Below, piece after piece: positions 45,912 through 55,201 of a stretch of 64,000 bases of DNA (positions are counted from its first letter, which is position 1; the number at the start of each line of letters is the position of its first letter). The DNA is from Rhodococcus qingshengii. Lineage in GTDB: Bacteria; Actinomycetota; Actinomycetes; Mycobacteriales; Mycobacteriaceae. The DNA lies in the NCBI RefSeq assembly GCF_021025955.1, contig NZ_JAJNCL010000008.1, positions 124,001 through 188,000 on the forward strand, in the 5' to 3' direction. Both the position numbers and the translations under genes were made by a program. The notes below the pieces were generated by a model that was given only the letters and a program-made list of their open reading frames with translations, did not search any database and had not been told where the DNA came from.

Positions 45912-47833
45912 CGACACCCCGCAATCTCTCCTCCCGCTACGAGCTGGGTGAGATTCTCGGCTTCGGCGGAATGTCCGAGGTTCACCTGGCGCGCGACCTC
46001 CGTCTCAGCCGCGACGTCGCGATCAAGGTGCTGCGTGCAGACCTCGCGCGCGATCCCACGTTCTACTTGCGGTTCCGTCGTGAGGCGCAGAACGCTGCCG
46101 CGCTGAACCATCCGGCGATCGTGGCCGTCTACGACACCGGTGAAGCCGAGACCGACGCCGGGCCGCTGCCGTACATCGTCATGGAGTACGTCGACGGCGA
46201 CACGTTGCGTGACATCGTTCGCGGCACCGGGCCGATGGCTCCGCGCAAGGCGATGGAAGTGATCGCGGACGTCTGTGCCGCTTTGGACTTCAGCCACCGC
46301 AACGGCATCGTGCACCGCGACGTCAAGCCCGCCAACATCATGATCAACCGTGCCGGCGCCGTGAAGGTGATGGACTTCGGCATTGCCCGTGCCATTTCCG
46401 ACGCGTCGAGCCCGATGACGCAGACGGCTGCCGTGATCGGCACCGCTCAGTACCTGTCGCCGGAGCAGGCGCGGGGTGAGCAGGTGGACGCGCGTTCGGA
46501 CGTCTACTCGCTCGGTTGTGTGCTGTTCGAAATCCTGACGGGCGAGCCGCCGTTCAAGGGTGATTCACCGGTCGCCGTGGCGTACCAGCATGTTCGTGAG
46601 GATCCGCAGACGCCGTCGGAGATCAATCCCGACATTCCGCGCGAGCTGGATTCGATCATTCTCAAGGCGATGAGCAAGAACCCGGCCAACCGCTACCAGA
46701 GCGCCGGCGACATGCGCAGCGACTTGGTGCGTGTCCTGGGCGGTCAGCGTCCGAGTGCGCCGATGGTGATGAACGACGAGGACCGCACCACCATCCTCGG
46801 CGCCGTCGGTTCCGACACCGGGAACTACCGCACTGCTCCTGATCCGGTCGAGCCGGTTGCTGCGAGGACAACTCGCGCCGCCGAGCCGCCTGCCAAGAAG
46901 AAGGGCGGACGCTACGCCCTGATGGGCATCGCGGCGCTTCTGGTGATCGGTCTGGTGACGTTCTTCCTCATTCGGGTGAACTCGCCGAAGGTCGAGATGG
47001 TGACCGTTCCGGGCGACCTCACCAATCAGCCCGCCGACGTCGCCGAGGCGACGCTGACAAACGCCGGATTCCAGGTGGAGCGTCAGCAGAAGACGGACAA
47101 GGTGATCGCCGCCGGGAACGTCATCACGACGCGTCCGGTTGCCGGGGTGCGCATCGAGAAGGGCAGCACCGTCACCATCGACGTGTCCACCGGCCCCGAG
47201 CAGGTAGCGATCCCACGCCTGACCGGCCTGAGCCAGGACGACGCCGAGAAGAAGCTCAACTCCGTCGGACTCCGACTTGATCCGACCATCGGCAAGGCCG
47301 CGTCGACCATTGCCGAGGTCGACAAGATCGTCAATCAGGACCCGGCCGTCGGAGTGTCGGTTGTTCTCGATTCCGCGGTCTCGATCACCGTCGGCACCGG
47401 TCCGGAGCAGGTTCGTGTCCCGGATGTGACCGGTCAGCGTGAAGAGGTGGCGAGGCCCAACATCGAAGGTGCCGGGTTCGTCGTCCAGATCACGGAGATC
47501 GATTCGGGACTGCCGAAGGGACAGGTCGTTTCGACCGACCCGACCGGTGGCACGTCGGCCACCAAGGGTTCGACCGTGACGCTGCGAGTGTCCAACGGCA
47601 ACCAGGTCGCGATGCCTGATCTGACCAACAAGACGGTGTCCGAGGCGTTGACCACGCTTCGCGCAGCCGGTTGGGCGGGAACCGCGTCGCAGCTGGTGCA
47701 GAACCAGAGCACGACGCTCACCCCGGAGATGGTGGGCAAGATCGTCTCGCAGACGCAGCCTCCGGGCTCGGAGATCTCCAAGGACGCGGTCATCACCGTC
47801 AGCGTCGGAGCACTCGGAATCCCCGGCCGCTAG
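45908..47833 (+). CDS. pknB: Ser/Thr protein kinase PknB with four PASTA domains
   Basis: Membrane kinase of 641 residues. The kinase domain (about 10-275) has [29 protein letters not shown] and DFGIARAIS; the activation loop ends in [12 protein letters not shown] transmembrane helix lies around residues 337-357. Four extracellular PASTA repeats follow (each starting like [40 protein letters not shown]) and are thought to sense muropeptides or lipid II. It is the last gene of the operon; a strong terminator follows. Confidence 0.97.
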   Translation: MTTPRNLSSRYELGEILGFGGMSEVHLARDLRLSRDVAIKVLRADLARDPTFYLRFRREAQNAAALNHPAIVAVYDTGEAETDAGPLPYIVMEYVDGDTLRDIVRGTGPMAPRKAMEVIADVCAALDFSHRNGIVHRDVKPANIMINRAGAVKVMDFGIARAISDASSPMTQTAAVIGTAQYLSPEQARGEQVDARSDVYSLGCVLFEILTGEPPFKGDSPVAVAYQHVREDPQTPSEINPDIPRELDSIILKAMSKNPANRYQSAGDMRSDLVRVLGGQRPSAPMVMNDEDRTTILGAVGSDTGNYRTAPDPVEPVAARTTRAAEPPAKKKGGRYALMGIAALLVIGLVTFFLIRVNSPKVEMVTVPGDLTNQPADVAEATLTNAGFQVERQQKTDKVIAAGNVITTRPVAGVRIEKGSTVTIDVSTGPEQVAIPRLTGLSQDDAEKKLNSVGLRLDPTIGKAASTIAEVDKIVNQDPAVGVSVVLDSAVSITVGTGPEQVRVPDVTGQREEVARPNIEGAGFVVQITEIDSGLPKGQVVSTDPTGGTSATKGSTVTLRVSNGNQVAMPDLTNKTVSEALTTLRAAGWAGTASQLVQNQSTTLTPEMVGKIVSQTQPPGSEISKDAVITVSVGALGIPGR

Positions 47834-47844
47834 AGCGAGCGAAT

Positions 47845-47880
47845 AAAAGTGCCTCCCGGAGATTTCCGGGAGGCACTTTT
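47845..47880. terminator. Bidirectional terminator after pknB
   Basis: AAAAGTGCCTCCCGG and CCGGGAGGCACTTTT form a perfect 15-bp stem around a six-base loop, with T-runs on both strands, between the convergent pknB and trpG. Confidence 0.93.
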
Positions 47881-47893
47881 TTGTGGACAGGTG

Positions 47894-48559
47894 TCAGAGA
47901 ATTGCGGGCAGGGCTCCACCGAGCGCCGACGCGACCTCGGCCTCGAGGGCTGCGACGAGTCCCTCCGGAGGCGCCTCACCGCAGACTGCGAGCCAGTTCG
48001 CGAGCATCCGGTGCCCACCCTGGGTGAGTACGGACTCGGGGTGGAACTGGACGCCGTGAATCGGCAGTTCGCGGTGACGCATCGCCATCACGACGCCGCT
48101 CTCGGTGTGTGCGGTCACCTCGAGTTCCTCGGGAATGGTGTCCTCGAGAACCGTCAGCGAGTGGTAGCGGGTAGCGGTGAACGGATCGGGCAGTCCAGCC
48201 AGGACGCCGACGTCCTTGTGGTGAACCAGACTCGTCTTGCCGTGAAGCAGTTCGGGCGCGCGGTCGACGGTTCCGCCGAAAGCCGCACCGATCGCCTGAT
48301 GTCCGAGGCAGACGCCGAGCAGCGGGGTCTTGGTGTCGGCGCAGACCTTCACCAGATCCATCGTCGCTCCCGCGCGCTGCGGAGTGCCGGGGCCCGGGCT
48401 CAGGAGAATGCCGTCGAACTGAGCTACCGCACCCTCGAGGTCTGCCGTCAGTTGTGGATCGTCGTTGCGCCAGACCACGGCTTCGGTTCCGAGCTGGCCG
48501 AGGTACTGCACCAGGTTGAACACAAAGCTGTCGTAGTTGTCGACGACGAGAATCCTCAT
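47894..48559 (-). CDS. trpG: Anthranilate / aminodeoxychorismate synthase glutaminase subunit
   Basis: Class I glutamine amidotransferase of 221 residues, giving ammonia to a chorismate-using partner (tryptophan or folate branch). The ATG at 48559 begins MRILVVDNYDSFVFN, the classic TrpG/PabA start; the frame is open further but that lies in the next gene. The oxyanion region is LSPGPGTP, the catalytic Cys is in GVCLGHQ and the His/Glu pair is in GVQFHPESVLT. No trpE or pabB is nearby; the same isolated position next to pknB is found in mycobacteria. Confidence 0.94.
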   Translation of the reverse strand: MRILVVDNYDSFVFNLVQYLGQLGTEAVVWRNDDPQLTADLEGAVAQFDGILLSPGPGTPQRAGATMDLVKVCADTKTPLLGVCLGHQAIGAAFGGTVDRAPELLHGKTSLVHHKDVGVLAGLPDPFTATRYHSLTVLEDTIPEELEVTAHTESGVVMAMRHRELPIHGVQFHPESVLTQGGHRMLANWLAVCGEAPPEGLVAALEAEVASALGGALPAIL

Positions 48560-48581
48560 GAGAGCAGGGTAAACGCCCGGG

Positions 48582-49295
48582 CTATCCGCCGGTATAGGCG
48601 GGGACCGTGATCTGCGACGGCGTTGCCTGCGTGTACCCGAGGCCGAAGCGGGTCGCGTACTGCTTGTAGATCCGAATGCCCGGTTCGGCAGCGAGTGCCG
48701 CCTCGAGGCGCGCAACATCGCCGATCGCACTCATCACGTACGGCGGACTGTAGGTACGGCCGTGAAGAAGGAGGGTGTTTCCGATGCACCGCGGCGCCGA
48801 CGTACTGATGATCCGTTGGTCCTGCATGCCCACCGCTTCGGCCCCGCCGGCCCACAGTGCGTTCAGGACGCTCTGGACGTCCTGCTGATGCACGACGAGG
48901 TCGTCCGGGGTGGCGTCGACCGGATACTTGCCGTCGGCGTTGCGCGGGGCGTCCGTCATCGTGACCACGACACCAGGGCCGGTCATCTCCGTCAGTCCAG
49001 CGTCGGCGGAGATGTTCTTGATGTCACCGAGGGCTGCTGCCACTCCGGCGTCGGACCGAGCGGCGTCTTCCTGCAGCGAATCGAGCTGGGCGGCAAGTTC
49101 GTCCCGGTCGGCCGAAACTTTTTCGGCATTGGCCTGGGCGCTGCGAACCAGATCGGAAAGCCTGGTGCTTTCGGTGACCTGCAGCTGATTTTCCTCGGCG
49201 GATCTCTGCGCCGTGGCGACCATCAGACCGGCTACCAGGCAGACGGCAAGTACACCGATGTGCCAAACAGTTCGTGAAGATTCACCCGAAGACAC
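48582..49295 (-). CDS. DUF881 membrane protein
   Basis: Protein of 237 residues with a single N-terminal membrane helix (VWHIGVLAVCLVAGLMVAT) after a short cytosolic start, then a coiled-coil-like stretch (LSDLVRSAQANAEKVSADRDELAAQLD) and the DUF881 domain (LTEMTGPGVVVTMTDAP, LWAGGAEAVGMQDQRI, YSPPYVMSAIGD). The GTG at 49295 follows GGAGGAG; the frame continues to 49334 from a TTG. It is fixed beside trpG and crgA across mycolate actinobacteria, suggesting a cell-envelope or division role not yet defined. Confidence 0.88.
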   Translation of the reverse strand: MSSGESSRTVWHIGVLAVCLVAGLMVATAQRSAEENQLQVTESTRLSDLVRSAQANAEKVSADRDELAAQLDSLQEDAARSDAGVAAALGDIKNISADAGLTEMTGPGVVVTMTDAPRNADGKYPVDATPDDLVVHQQDVQSVLNALWAGGAEAVGMQDQRIISTSAPRCIGNTLLLHGRTYSPPYVMSAIGDVARLEAALAAEPGIRIYKQYATRFGLGYTQATPSQITVPAYTGG

Positions 49296-49397
49296 GTGGC
49301 TCCTCCCGGATTGTGCAGGTCGGCCGGTGACCAACTGGACACAGCTACGTTAGCGTGTAGGTAACACATGCAGGTCACACCGTAGAGCGAGGACGCC

Positions 49398-49661
49398 ATG
49401 CCCAAGTCGAAGGTCCGTAAGAAGAACGACTACACAGTCAACCCAGCAAACCGCACTCCGGTGAAGGTGAAGATGGGTCCGTCGAGCACGTTGTACGTCT
49501 CCGTGATGCTCGGATTCATGCTTGTCGGCCTGGCGTGGCTGATTGTGTACTACTTGGCCGCGGATTCGATCACGTGGATGAACGACTTGGGAAACTATAA
49601 CTTCCTCGTCGGCTTCGGCTTCATGGTTGTGGGCCTTGTCATGACCATGAGATGGCGCTGA
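49398..49661 (+). CDS. crgA: Cell division protein CrgA
   Basis: Small membrane protein of 87 residues: a basic cytosolic N-terminus (MPKSKVRKKNDY) and two helices (LYVSVMLGFMLVGLAWLIVYYL and a second ending VVGLVMTMRWR) joined by a short outer loop. CrgA in mycobacteria recruits FtsQ/FtsI-type proteins and the peptidoglycan synthesis complex to the septum. GAGGA lies before the ATG. Length and order match the Mycobacterium gene. Confidence 0.93.
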   Translation: MPKSKVRKKNDYTVNPANRTPVKVKMGPSSTLYVSVMLGFMLVGLAWLIVYYLAADSITWMNDLGNYNFLVGFGFMVVGLVMTMRWR

Positions 49662-49729
49662 CCAGCGATTATCTGATTCGACTCGGATCGTGACCGTCTT
49701 TCAATTACATGGGTGTCATTCATCCCCAT

Positions 49730-49794
49730 TGTGGATAACTCCTGTGGACAACCTAGGAAGTTATCCACATGCTCGAGGATGAATTTCATCCACA
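49730..49794. promoter_or_regulatory. Cluster of DnaA-box-like 9-mers
   Basis: TGTGGATAA at 49730 is the reverse complement of TTATCCACA, and TTATCCACA itself occurs at 49761; both are perfect consensus DnaA boxes. TGTGGACAA at 49743 and TCATCCACA at 49786 match with one mismatch each. The PH-domain gene starts at 49769 on the last base of one box, so bound DnaA could block it. The spot is within a region near the replication origin in related genomes, but dnaA and dnaN are not in the window. Confidence 0.7.
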
Positions 49795-50260
49795 GCCTCG
49801 TGACAACGCCACAGAGGTCGTCTCGTGGGCCACTCCGATGGGTGTTGTCTACGCGATGTTCGGCGGCGGAATTGCCCTCGCGATCGCCTCGATCCTCGCG
49901 CCCACCGAGCCTGCCGGACGCTTCCTGCTCGCCCTCGCGGTGATCGGACTGTTCGTGATGGGCGGCCTCGCCCTGCGTCAGCGTCCCCGCCTGGCGGTGA
50001 TCGAAGACGCGGGAACCAAGTCGATCGCGGTGCAGCGATTGCGCGCCCGTCACGAGTTCACCCGCGAACAGATCGACCGCGTGCGGCTTGTCCGCTACCC
50101 GCGTCTGGGTCGACGCGTCCCGATGCTCGAGATCGACATCGTCGACCGGCCCACCGACACGGAGAAGCTGTTGATCTTCGGACGCTGGGATCTCGGTACG
50201 TCGCCAGAGGACGTCCTCGACGTGCTCGCTGTCCACGGATTGGTGCCGCCCGAGAAGTAG
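49769..50260 (+). CDS. PH-domain membrane protein (Rv0010c-like)
   Basis: Protein of 163 residues with two N-terminal helices (MGVVYAMFGGGIALAIASIL and FLLALAVIGLFVMGGLAL) followed by a bacterial PH-like domain (RLAVIEDAGTKSIAVQRLRA, then RVRLVRYPRLGRRVPMLEI and WDLGTSPEDVLDVLAV). It equals the conserved mycobacterial gene next to crgA, although that gene is divergent there and here both read the same way. Function unknown. Its start region carries the DnaA-box cluster. Confidence 0.85.
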   Translation: MLEDEFHPQPRDNATEVVSWATPMGVVYAMFGGGIALAIASILAPTEPAGRFLLALAVIGLFVMGGLALRQRPRLAVIEDAGTKSIAVQRLRARHEFTREQIDRVRLVRYPRLGRRVPMLEIDIVDRPTDTEKLLIFGRWDLGTSPEDVLDVLAVHGLVPPEK

Positions 50261-50269
50261 GGTCGAGCG

Positions 50270-50890
50270 GTGAGTAGTCCAGAAGTTTCAGAGCGCGGTT
50301 CAGAGCGCGCGGAGCGCGGCCGCCTTCTCGACCTCGCCGCCGACTACGTCCTCGAGTTCGGTGTCTCCTCGGCAACGCTTCGGGGGCTCAGCCGCGCACT
50401 CGGCTCCAACAATCGCATGCTTCTGTACTACTTCGGGAGCAAGGCCGGACTGCTCCTCGAGGCACTGCGCCGCGCCGGGCTTCGCTTTCCCGGGATCACC
50501 CACCTCCTCGATCTGATCCGCGATTCCGAGATCCCCATCGCGGACCGCCTACACGACGCGTGGGGCATCCTCGCCGACCCCGAACTTGTTGCCTACCATC
50601 GACTCTTCTTCGAACTCTTCGGTGTGGCCGCATTCGACTCGGAGCAGTACCGCCCTCTCCTCGAGGGCGTTGCCAACGAATGGGCCGACGAAACTGCCCG
50701 CGCCATAGCCGAAACCGGCGTCGACGCCGAGCTTGCCGAAACTCTTGGACACGAGATCGTTGCCGCCTGGCGCGGTTTCCAGATGACGCTGATCGGTGGC
50801 GGCGACCGCGCAGTGGTCGACCGTGCCGCCCGGCATCTGACGGAATCGATTGTTGCCAACGTGTATTCTGCGGCGAGGCCGATTACATAG
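50270..50890 (+). CDS. TetR-family transcriptional regulator
   Basis: Regulator of 206 residues from a GTG at 50270. The N-terminal DNA-binding domain is RLLDLAADYVLEFGVSSATLRGLSRALGSNNRMLLYYFGSKAGLLLEAL, a typical TetR helix-turn-helix ending in a YYFGSK-type motif; the ligand domain follows. It converges on the dioxygenase gene (8-base overlap at the stops), and may bind the palindrome before that gene, though this is not shown. Confidence 0.88.
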   Translation: MSSPEVSERGSERAERGRLLDLAADYVLEFGVSSATLRGLSRALGSNNRMLLYYFGSKAGLLLEALRRAGLRFPGITHLLDLIRDSEIPIADRLHDAWGILADPELVAYHRLFFELFGVAAFDSEQYRPLLEGVANEWADETARAIAETGVDAELAETLGHEIVAAWRGFQMTLIGGGDRAVVDRAARHLTESIVANVYSAARPIT

Positions 50891-51731
50891 CGAGCGCCGC
50901 CAGGTCTGGTTGCACGATGTCGAGAGCCTGCTGCGGCACTGCCACGGCGTCACTCGACCATCCCCAGATCGAGTACAGCTCACGGCCGGGGTCGGTGTAT
51001 CCGTCGCGGCCGTGCAGTACCCGGTAGTTGTCGATGCAGATCATCTCGCCGGCTTCGGCGCGGAACATCGGACCGCTGTCGCGCACGTGAATCACAGCCT
51101 CACTCCACTGCTTCACCAGCGGCCACTGCGCTACTTCCGATTCACCGGCGATCGGCGCGAGATACGGGTGATACCGAACCTGGTTGCGTCCACTCGGGAC
51201 CGTCCTGGCGATCGGCGCAAAGGAGTTCTGCGGGAAGTTCGGTTCCGAATGGTCGATGTCTGTGCTCCAACAGAATTCGGCCAATTCAGCGGTTGCGGGA
51301 TCGAAGGCGAGCAACCGCGTGAGCTTGACCGCGTCGATGAGGAACGAGTCACCGCCACTCGGGTACGCCGGGCGCTTGCACCACAGAAAAAGATAGTCGG
51401 GCGCGTAGTCACCGAACGCAAAACCGTCGTTGTGGGCAGTCATCCGCTCGCCGGAGATGCCGAACGAGCGCTTCCTACCGCGTTCGTCCACCGGTTGGGT
51501 GTCGACGACGGCGGCTTCGGCGTCCTGACTTTTTGCGCTCGCCTCGAACTGTCGTCCGACGCGAATGTACTTCTCACCAAGCAACTTCGACGCAAAGGCA
51601 ATCGCGTCACCCTCGGTGTGCAGCCCGCCGAAAACCGCGGCGCCGTCCAGTGCGATCGCGGCCCGAACCGCTGCCACCGTATCCACGCGCCGGGGAACAA
51701 CACTTGCCTGCGTCAAGTCGGAAGAGAACAT
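50883..51731 (-). CDS. Fe(II)/2-oxoglutarate-dependent dioxygenase, TauD/TfdA-like
   Basis: Oxygenase of 282 residues in the TauD/TfdA/gamma-butyrobetaine hydroxylase superfamily. Iron ligands are the His and Asp of MTAHNDGFAF and the distal His of RVLHGRDG; an Arg near the C-terminus (GRELYSIWGW) would hold 2-oxoglutarate. The reaction would be hydroxylation of an unknown substrate. The start has GGAGT upstream and is only 18 bases from a perfect inverted repeat. The tail overlaps that of the TetR gene. Confidence 0.85.
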   Translation of the reverse strand: MFSSDLTQASVVPRRVDTVAAVRAAIALDGAAVFGGLHTEGDAIAFASKLLGEKYIRVGRQFEASAKSQDAEAAVVDTQPVDERGRKRSFGISGERMTAHNDGFAFGDYAPDYLFLWCKRPAYPSGGDSFLIDAVKLTRLLAFDPATAELAEFCWSTDIDHSEPNFPQNSFAPIARTVPSGRNQVRYHPYLAPIAGESEVAQWPLVKQWSEAVIHVRDSGPMFRAEAGEMICIDNYRVLHGRDGYTDPGRELYSIWGWSSDAVAVPQQALDIVQPDLAALAM

Positions 51732-51748
51732 CCGTGACTCCTTACATC

Positions 51749-51772
51749 GAGTTGAACCAAGTGGTTCAACTC
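51749..51772. promoter_or_regulatory. Perfect inverted repeat upstream of the dioxygenase gene
   Basis: GAGTTGAACC - AAGT - GGTTCAACTC: two 10-base arms, perfectly complementary, ending 18 bases before the dioxygenase start and just after the stop of the FAD-linked dehydrogenase. It is a good operator candidate for a dimeric repressor such as the adjacent TetR protein. Confidence 0.65.
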
Positions 51773-51854
51773 AGCGTAGGGACTCGCCGTTTCGGCGGTG
51801 TAACTCCGGAAACCGATTCGGTTACGGAGCTGGCTCTTCAGATCACCCTGCCTT

Positions 51855-53222
51855 TCAAATCACCTTGCCGGGGTTCATGATTCCGTGCGGGTCGAGTGCG
51901 CCCTTGATCGCGTGATGCATCGCAACAACCGCCGGTGACAGTTCCTGCGCCAGGCCGCCCATCTTCAACAGGCCGACGCCGTGTTCACCGGTGACGGTTC
52001 CACCCAACTCGAGGGCGTTGTCGATGATCTCGGCAAAAGCGGCCTGAGCACGCCTCCGCGCCCCTTCGTCGTCGTGTGGCGTGATCAGCAGCGGATGCAG
52101 GTTACCGTCACCCGCATGCGCGATGTTCGCGATGTGCGTGTCGTGCCGGGCCGAGATGGCCTCGATGCGCGCCAACATTTCCGGAACCGCCGCCTTGGGA
52201 ACACAGATGTCCTCGGTCAGCACCGGGCCGAGCCGCTCGAGGGCGGGGTACGCCAGACGCCTGGCGGAGAACAGTGCGTCGGCTTCCTCCTGGTCGGTGG
52301 ACCTGGCACTCCAGGTGGCTCCGGAGCGATTGAAACAGGACAACATTCGCTCGGCTTCGGCGTCGCCGATCTCGCCCGGTGTGTCGATGCGGCCGAGCAG
52401 GACCACCTCGGCGTCGGCTGAGAGGCCCATGTTCTTCCAGGCATCGACGGCAAGCAGGCACTGTCGGTCGATCAACTCGAGGGCGGACGGCGTGAGACCG
52501 TCGGCAGCTACGGCTTCGACGGCCTTGCCCGCAGCGACGATGGAGTCGAAGTATCCGACGATGGTGCGTTCAGGATCGCGCTGAGGACGAAGCTTGACGG
52601 TCACCTCGGTGATCACGCCGAGAGTGCCCTCGGAGCCGACCATGAGCGCCGAGAGATCAAACCCAGCCACTCCCTTGGCAGTTCGACGCCCGAGCCGAAC
52701 CAGCTCACCGGTTCCGGTGACCACCTGCATGCCCAGCACGTAGTCCTTGGTGACGCCGTACTTGACGCAGCACAGGCCACCAGCGTTGGTCGCGACGTTG
52801 CCGCCGATCGTCGACCAAGGCGCGCTGGCCGGGTCGGGCGGATACCAGAGACCGTGCTCGGCGCAGGCGTCGCGGAGGTGGTCATTGACCACTCCGGGTT
52901 CGACCACGGCCAAACGCTCGAGGGTGTTGATCTCCTTGATGGCGTTCATCGCGTCGAAGGCGATCACGACGCCGCCGGCAACCGCGTTGGCTCCACCCGA
53001 CAGACCGGTGCCGGCGCCGCGCGTGACGACGGGCGCACCGTGGGCAATGCACGCCTGCACAACTGTCTGTACCTGCTCGGCTGTGCGCGGACGGACCACC
53101 GCTACGGGCATCTCGTACGGAGCCCACTCGGCGTCGTCGTGGATGTAGCTCGCCATGATGTCGGGGTCGGTGATCAGTCGATCCGCATCGATCTGCGAGC
53201 CGAGCGCCTCGAGGAGTGTCAT
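51855..53222 (-). CDS. FAD-linked hydroxyacid dehydrogenase (GlcD / D-lactate dehydrogenase type)
   Basis: Flavoenzyme of 455 residues from the ATG at 53222 (MTLLEALGSQIDADRL). The FAD-binding PCMH domain carries VVTRGAGTGLSGGANA and IGGNVATNAGGLCCVKYG with LMVGSEGTLGVITEVT; the C-terminal cap includes NIAHAGDGNLHPL and GEHGVGLLKMG with metal/substrate histidines. Members oxidise glycolate, D-lactate or D-2-hydroxyglutarate. The divergent PucR regulator and the nearby ACS-type transporter suggest a small organic-acid pathway. Confidence 0.92.
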   Translation of the reverse strand: MTLLEALGSQIDADRLITDPDIMASYIHDDAEWAPYEMPVAVVRPRTAEQVQTVVQACIAHGAPVVTRGAGTGLSGGANAVAGGVVIAFDAMNAIKEINTLERLAVVEPGVVNDHLRDACAEHGLWYPPDPASAPWSTIGGNVATNAGGLCCVKYGVTKDYVLGMQVVTGTGELVRLGRRTAKGVAGFDLSALMVGSEGTLGVITEVTVKLRPQRDPERTIVGYFDSIVAAGKAVEAVAADGLTPSALELIDRQCLLAVDAWKNMGLSADAEVVLLGRIDTPGEIGDAEAERMLSCFNRSGATWSARSTDQEEADALFSARRLAYPALERLGPVLTEDICVPKAAVPEMLARIEAISARHDTHIANIAHAGDGNLHPLLITPHDDEGARRRAQAAFAEIIDNALELGGTVTGEHGVGLLKMGGLAQELSPAVVAMHHAIKGALDPHGIMNPGKVI

Positions 53223-53335
53223 GCCTCCACGATAGTGACGGCGGCTACACCACCCCATGTAGATTTACTCCGAGAAACCGGAAACCGTATGGACATTCTC
53301 TCCATACTCACCATTGGTCTGACAAGGGAGTGCCG

Positions 53336-55201
53336 ATGCACGAGAACTGGCTACAGCTTCTCCTGGCCGAGGCATCCACCGAGGAACTGATCGAGCATCG
53401 CGATCAATTGGCCGCCGGGTCAGCTCCGGAGGCCGCTGCCGAGATCGAGCGAGAAGCCCGATCGGCGCTTCAACTACGAAGTCTCCTGGCTCAGCGCCGA
53501 CAGCGCGCCACCGAACTGGGGGCGCTCAACGACATCGCGTCGCTGCTCACCACGATGCACGATCACCACGCCCTCCTGCAGGAGATCGTGGATCAGGCCA
53601 AACGACTACTCGGCGTCGACCTTTCGTACCTTGCTCTCATTCATGACGACATCTTGATCATCGAAGTCACGAGCGGGGCGTTTACGTCGCAGCTGCTCGG
53701 ACTCACGGTTCCGTTCCGCGAAGGTCTGATCGGTCGAGTAGTCGAGAACTCCTCTCCCGCTTGGTCTTCGGACTATCGCAACGATCCATCGTTTGCACAC
53801 ATCGGGCCGGCGGACGACGCAGCGCGGGCCGAGAACATGCGTGGCCTGCTGGCCGTGCCACTGACGTTGAACGGCAAGATCCTGGGTGCACTCTGCGCGT
53901 GCAAACGGCAGGAGCGGCGTTTCGGCAACGAGGAAGTTGCGTTGCTGTCCGCTCTCGCTGCTCATGCCTCGGTGGCGATCGAGAATGCCCGCTCTCTCGA
54001 ACGCTATCGCGCGACGGTTGCAGAAGTGAATGCAGCGAACACCGAACTTGCCGAGCGCACAGCACTTCTCGAACAGACCCTGACCTGGGACCGATCGCTC
54101 ACACAGGTGGTTCTACGCGGCGGTGGAGTCCGTGAACTCGTGGAAGAAACCTCCGCGTCGACGGGTTCGCCGGTGTTCTTCGTGACCGGAACATCCGAGA
54201 TTCCACCGGGATTGCAACGGGTGAGCGAGAGCGTGCATCAGGTCTTCGACATCCTTGCTGCAGACCGACGCGAGCAGGACGTGACGCTCGTCGTCGGCGA
54301 GCAGTTCCTGTTCGCCACCGAAGTACGCAGTGCCGGTGACCAACTCGGAGTTCTGTTCCTGCTCGCACGCCAGGAACCCACCGCCGCCATGAGATTGGCA
54401 CTCGAAAGGTCAGCCCCGGCCATTGCGCTTGCGCTGGTCGGTGAACGGGCGGCCAGGGAAGCCACTCGTCGAGCACGCGACGCATTTCTGGTCGATCTGA
54501 TCACCAGGCCTGCGCCGACGCCGGCCGAAGTCACCGGCCAGTTCCGCCTGGCCGGGCTCAACCCCGACCGCTCGTACACTGTCGTGGTGGCCCGCCCGGC
54601 AGACGCCGTCGACCGTACTCGTCGCAGCATCGAGGAAATTTCATTTCCCTCGGGAACTGTTGTTGCCGAGCATGGTTCACGAGTAATTGCATTGATTCCC
54701 GGAATGTCACCGGCAGAGGTTGCGGCGGCGTGGGTGCAGCCGGCGGAGAACCCGACCGTCGGAATCGCCGATCCCGCCGTTGGAGCGGAAGGTCTGGCGC
54801 GAGCCTATGTCGAGGCGCAGCACACTGTCGATGTCCTCGAGACGCTCGGGCGGGCCTCACACGTGGAACCGGCAAGTTCACTCGGCATCTACCGAATTCT
54901 CCTCAGCCGCACCGGCCGCGACGAACTGGAAGCGCTGACGCAGCGGTCCCTCGGCCCACTCCTCGAGGAGGAGCAGCGACGCGGCGTTCCGCTATTGGAC
55001 ACCCTCGCGTCGTACCTGTCGCACAATTGCAAGCACTCCGCGACCGCCGCAGCGCTCGCGATTCACGCCAACACTCTCTACCAACGCCTCGAGTCGATCG
55101 ACCGGTTGATCGGTACACAGTGGCGGCAGCCGGACCAGGCGCTCGATCTTGCGCTCCTGATCCGGCTGCGTGCCAGTGCGGGGAAACTCGGTCAGATCTG
55201 A
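53336..55201 (+). CDS. PucR/CdaR-type regulator with GAF domain
   Basis: Regulator of 621 residues from the ATG at 53336 (AAGGGAG upstream). The N-terminal region leads into a GAF-like sensor domain (LLTTMHDHHALLQEIVDQAKRLL; VPFREGLIGRVVENSSP; LLAVPLTLNGKILGALC), and the C-terminus carries the PucR helix-turn-helix (LLDTLASYLSHNCKHSATAAALAIHANTLYQRL). Such proteins switch on catabolic genes upon binding an aromatic or organic acid. It diverges by 113 bases from the FAD-linked dehydrogenase and converges with the transporter gene. Confidence 0.9.
   Translation: MHENWLQLLLAEASTEELIEHRDQLAAGSAPEAAAEIEREARSALQLRSLLAQRRQRATELGALNDIASLLTTMHDHHALLQEIVDQAKRLLGVDLSYLALIHDDILIIEVTSGAFTSQLLGLTVPFREGLIGRVVENSSPAWSSDYRNDPSFAHIGPADDAARAENMRGLLAVPLTLNGKILGALCACKRQERRFGNEEVALLSALAAHASVAIENARSLERYRATVAEVNAANTELAERTALLEQTLTWDRSLTQVVLRGGGVRELVEETSASTGSPVFFVTGTSEIPPGLQRVSESVHQVFDILAADRREQDVTLVVGEQFLFATEVRSAGDQLGVLFLLARQEPTAAMRLALERSAPAIALALVGERAAREATRRARDAFLVDLITRPAPTPAEVTGQFRLAGLNPDRSYTVVVARPADAVDRTRRSIEEISFPSGTVVAEHGSRVIALIPGMSPAEVAAAWVQPAENPTVGIADPAVGAEGLARAYVEAQHTVDVLETLGRASHVEPASSLGIYRILLSRTGRDELEALTQRSLGPLLEEEQRRGVPLLDTLASYLSHNCKHSATAAALAIHANTLYQRLESIDRLIGTQWRQPDQALDLALLIRLRASAGKLGQI

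Noticed and set aside
49730..49794. Chromosomal origin of replication
   Set aside because: DnaA-box-like sites are present but dnaA, dnaN and an AT-rich unwinding stretch are not; called a box cluster only.
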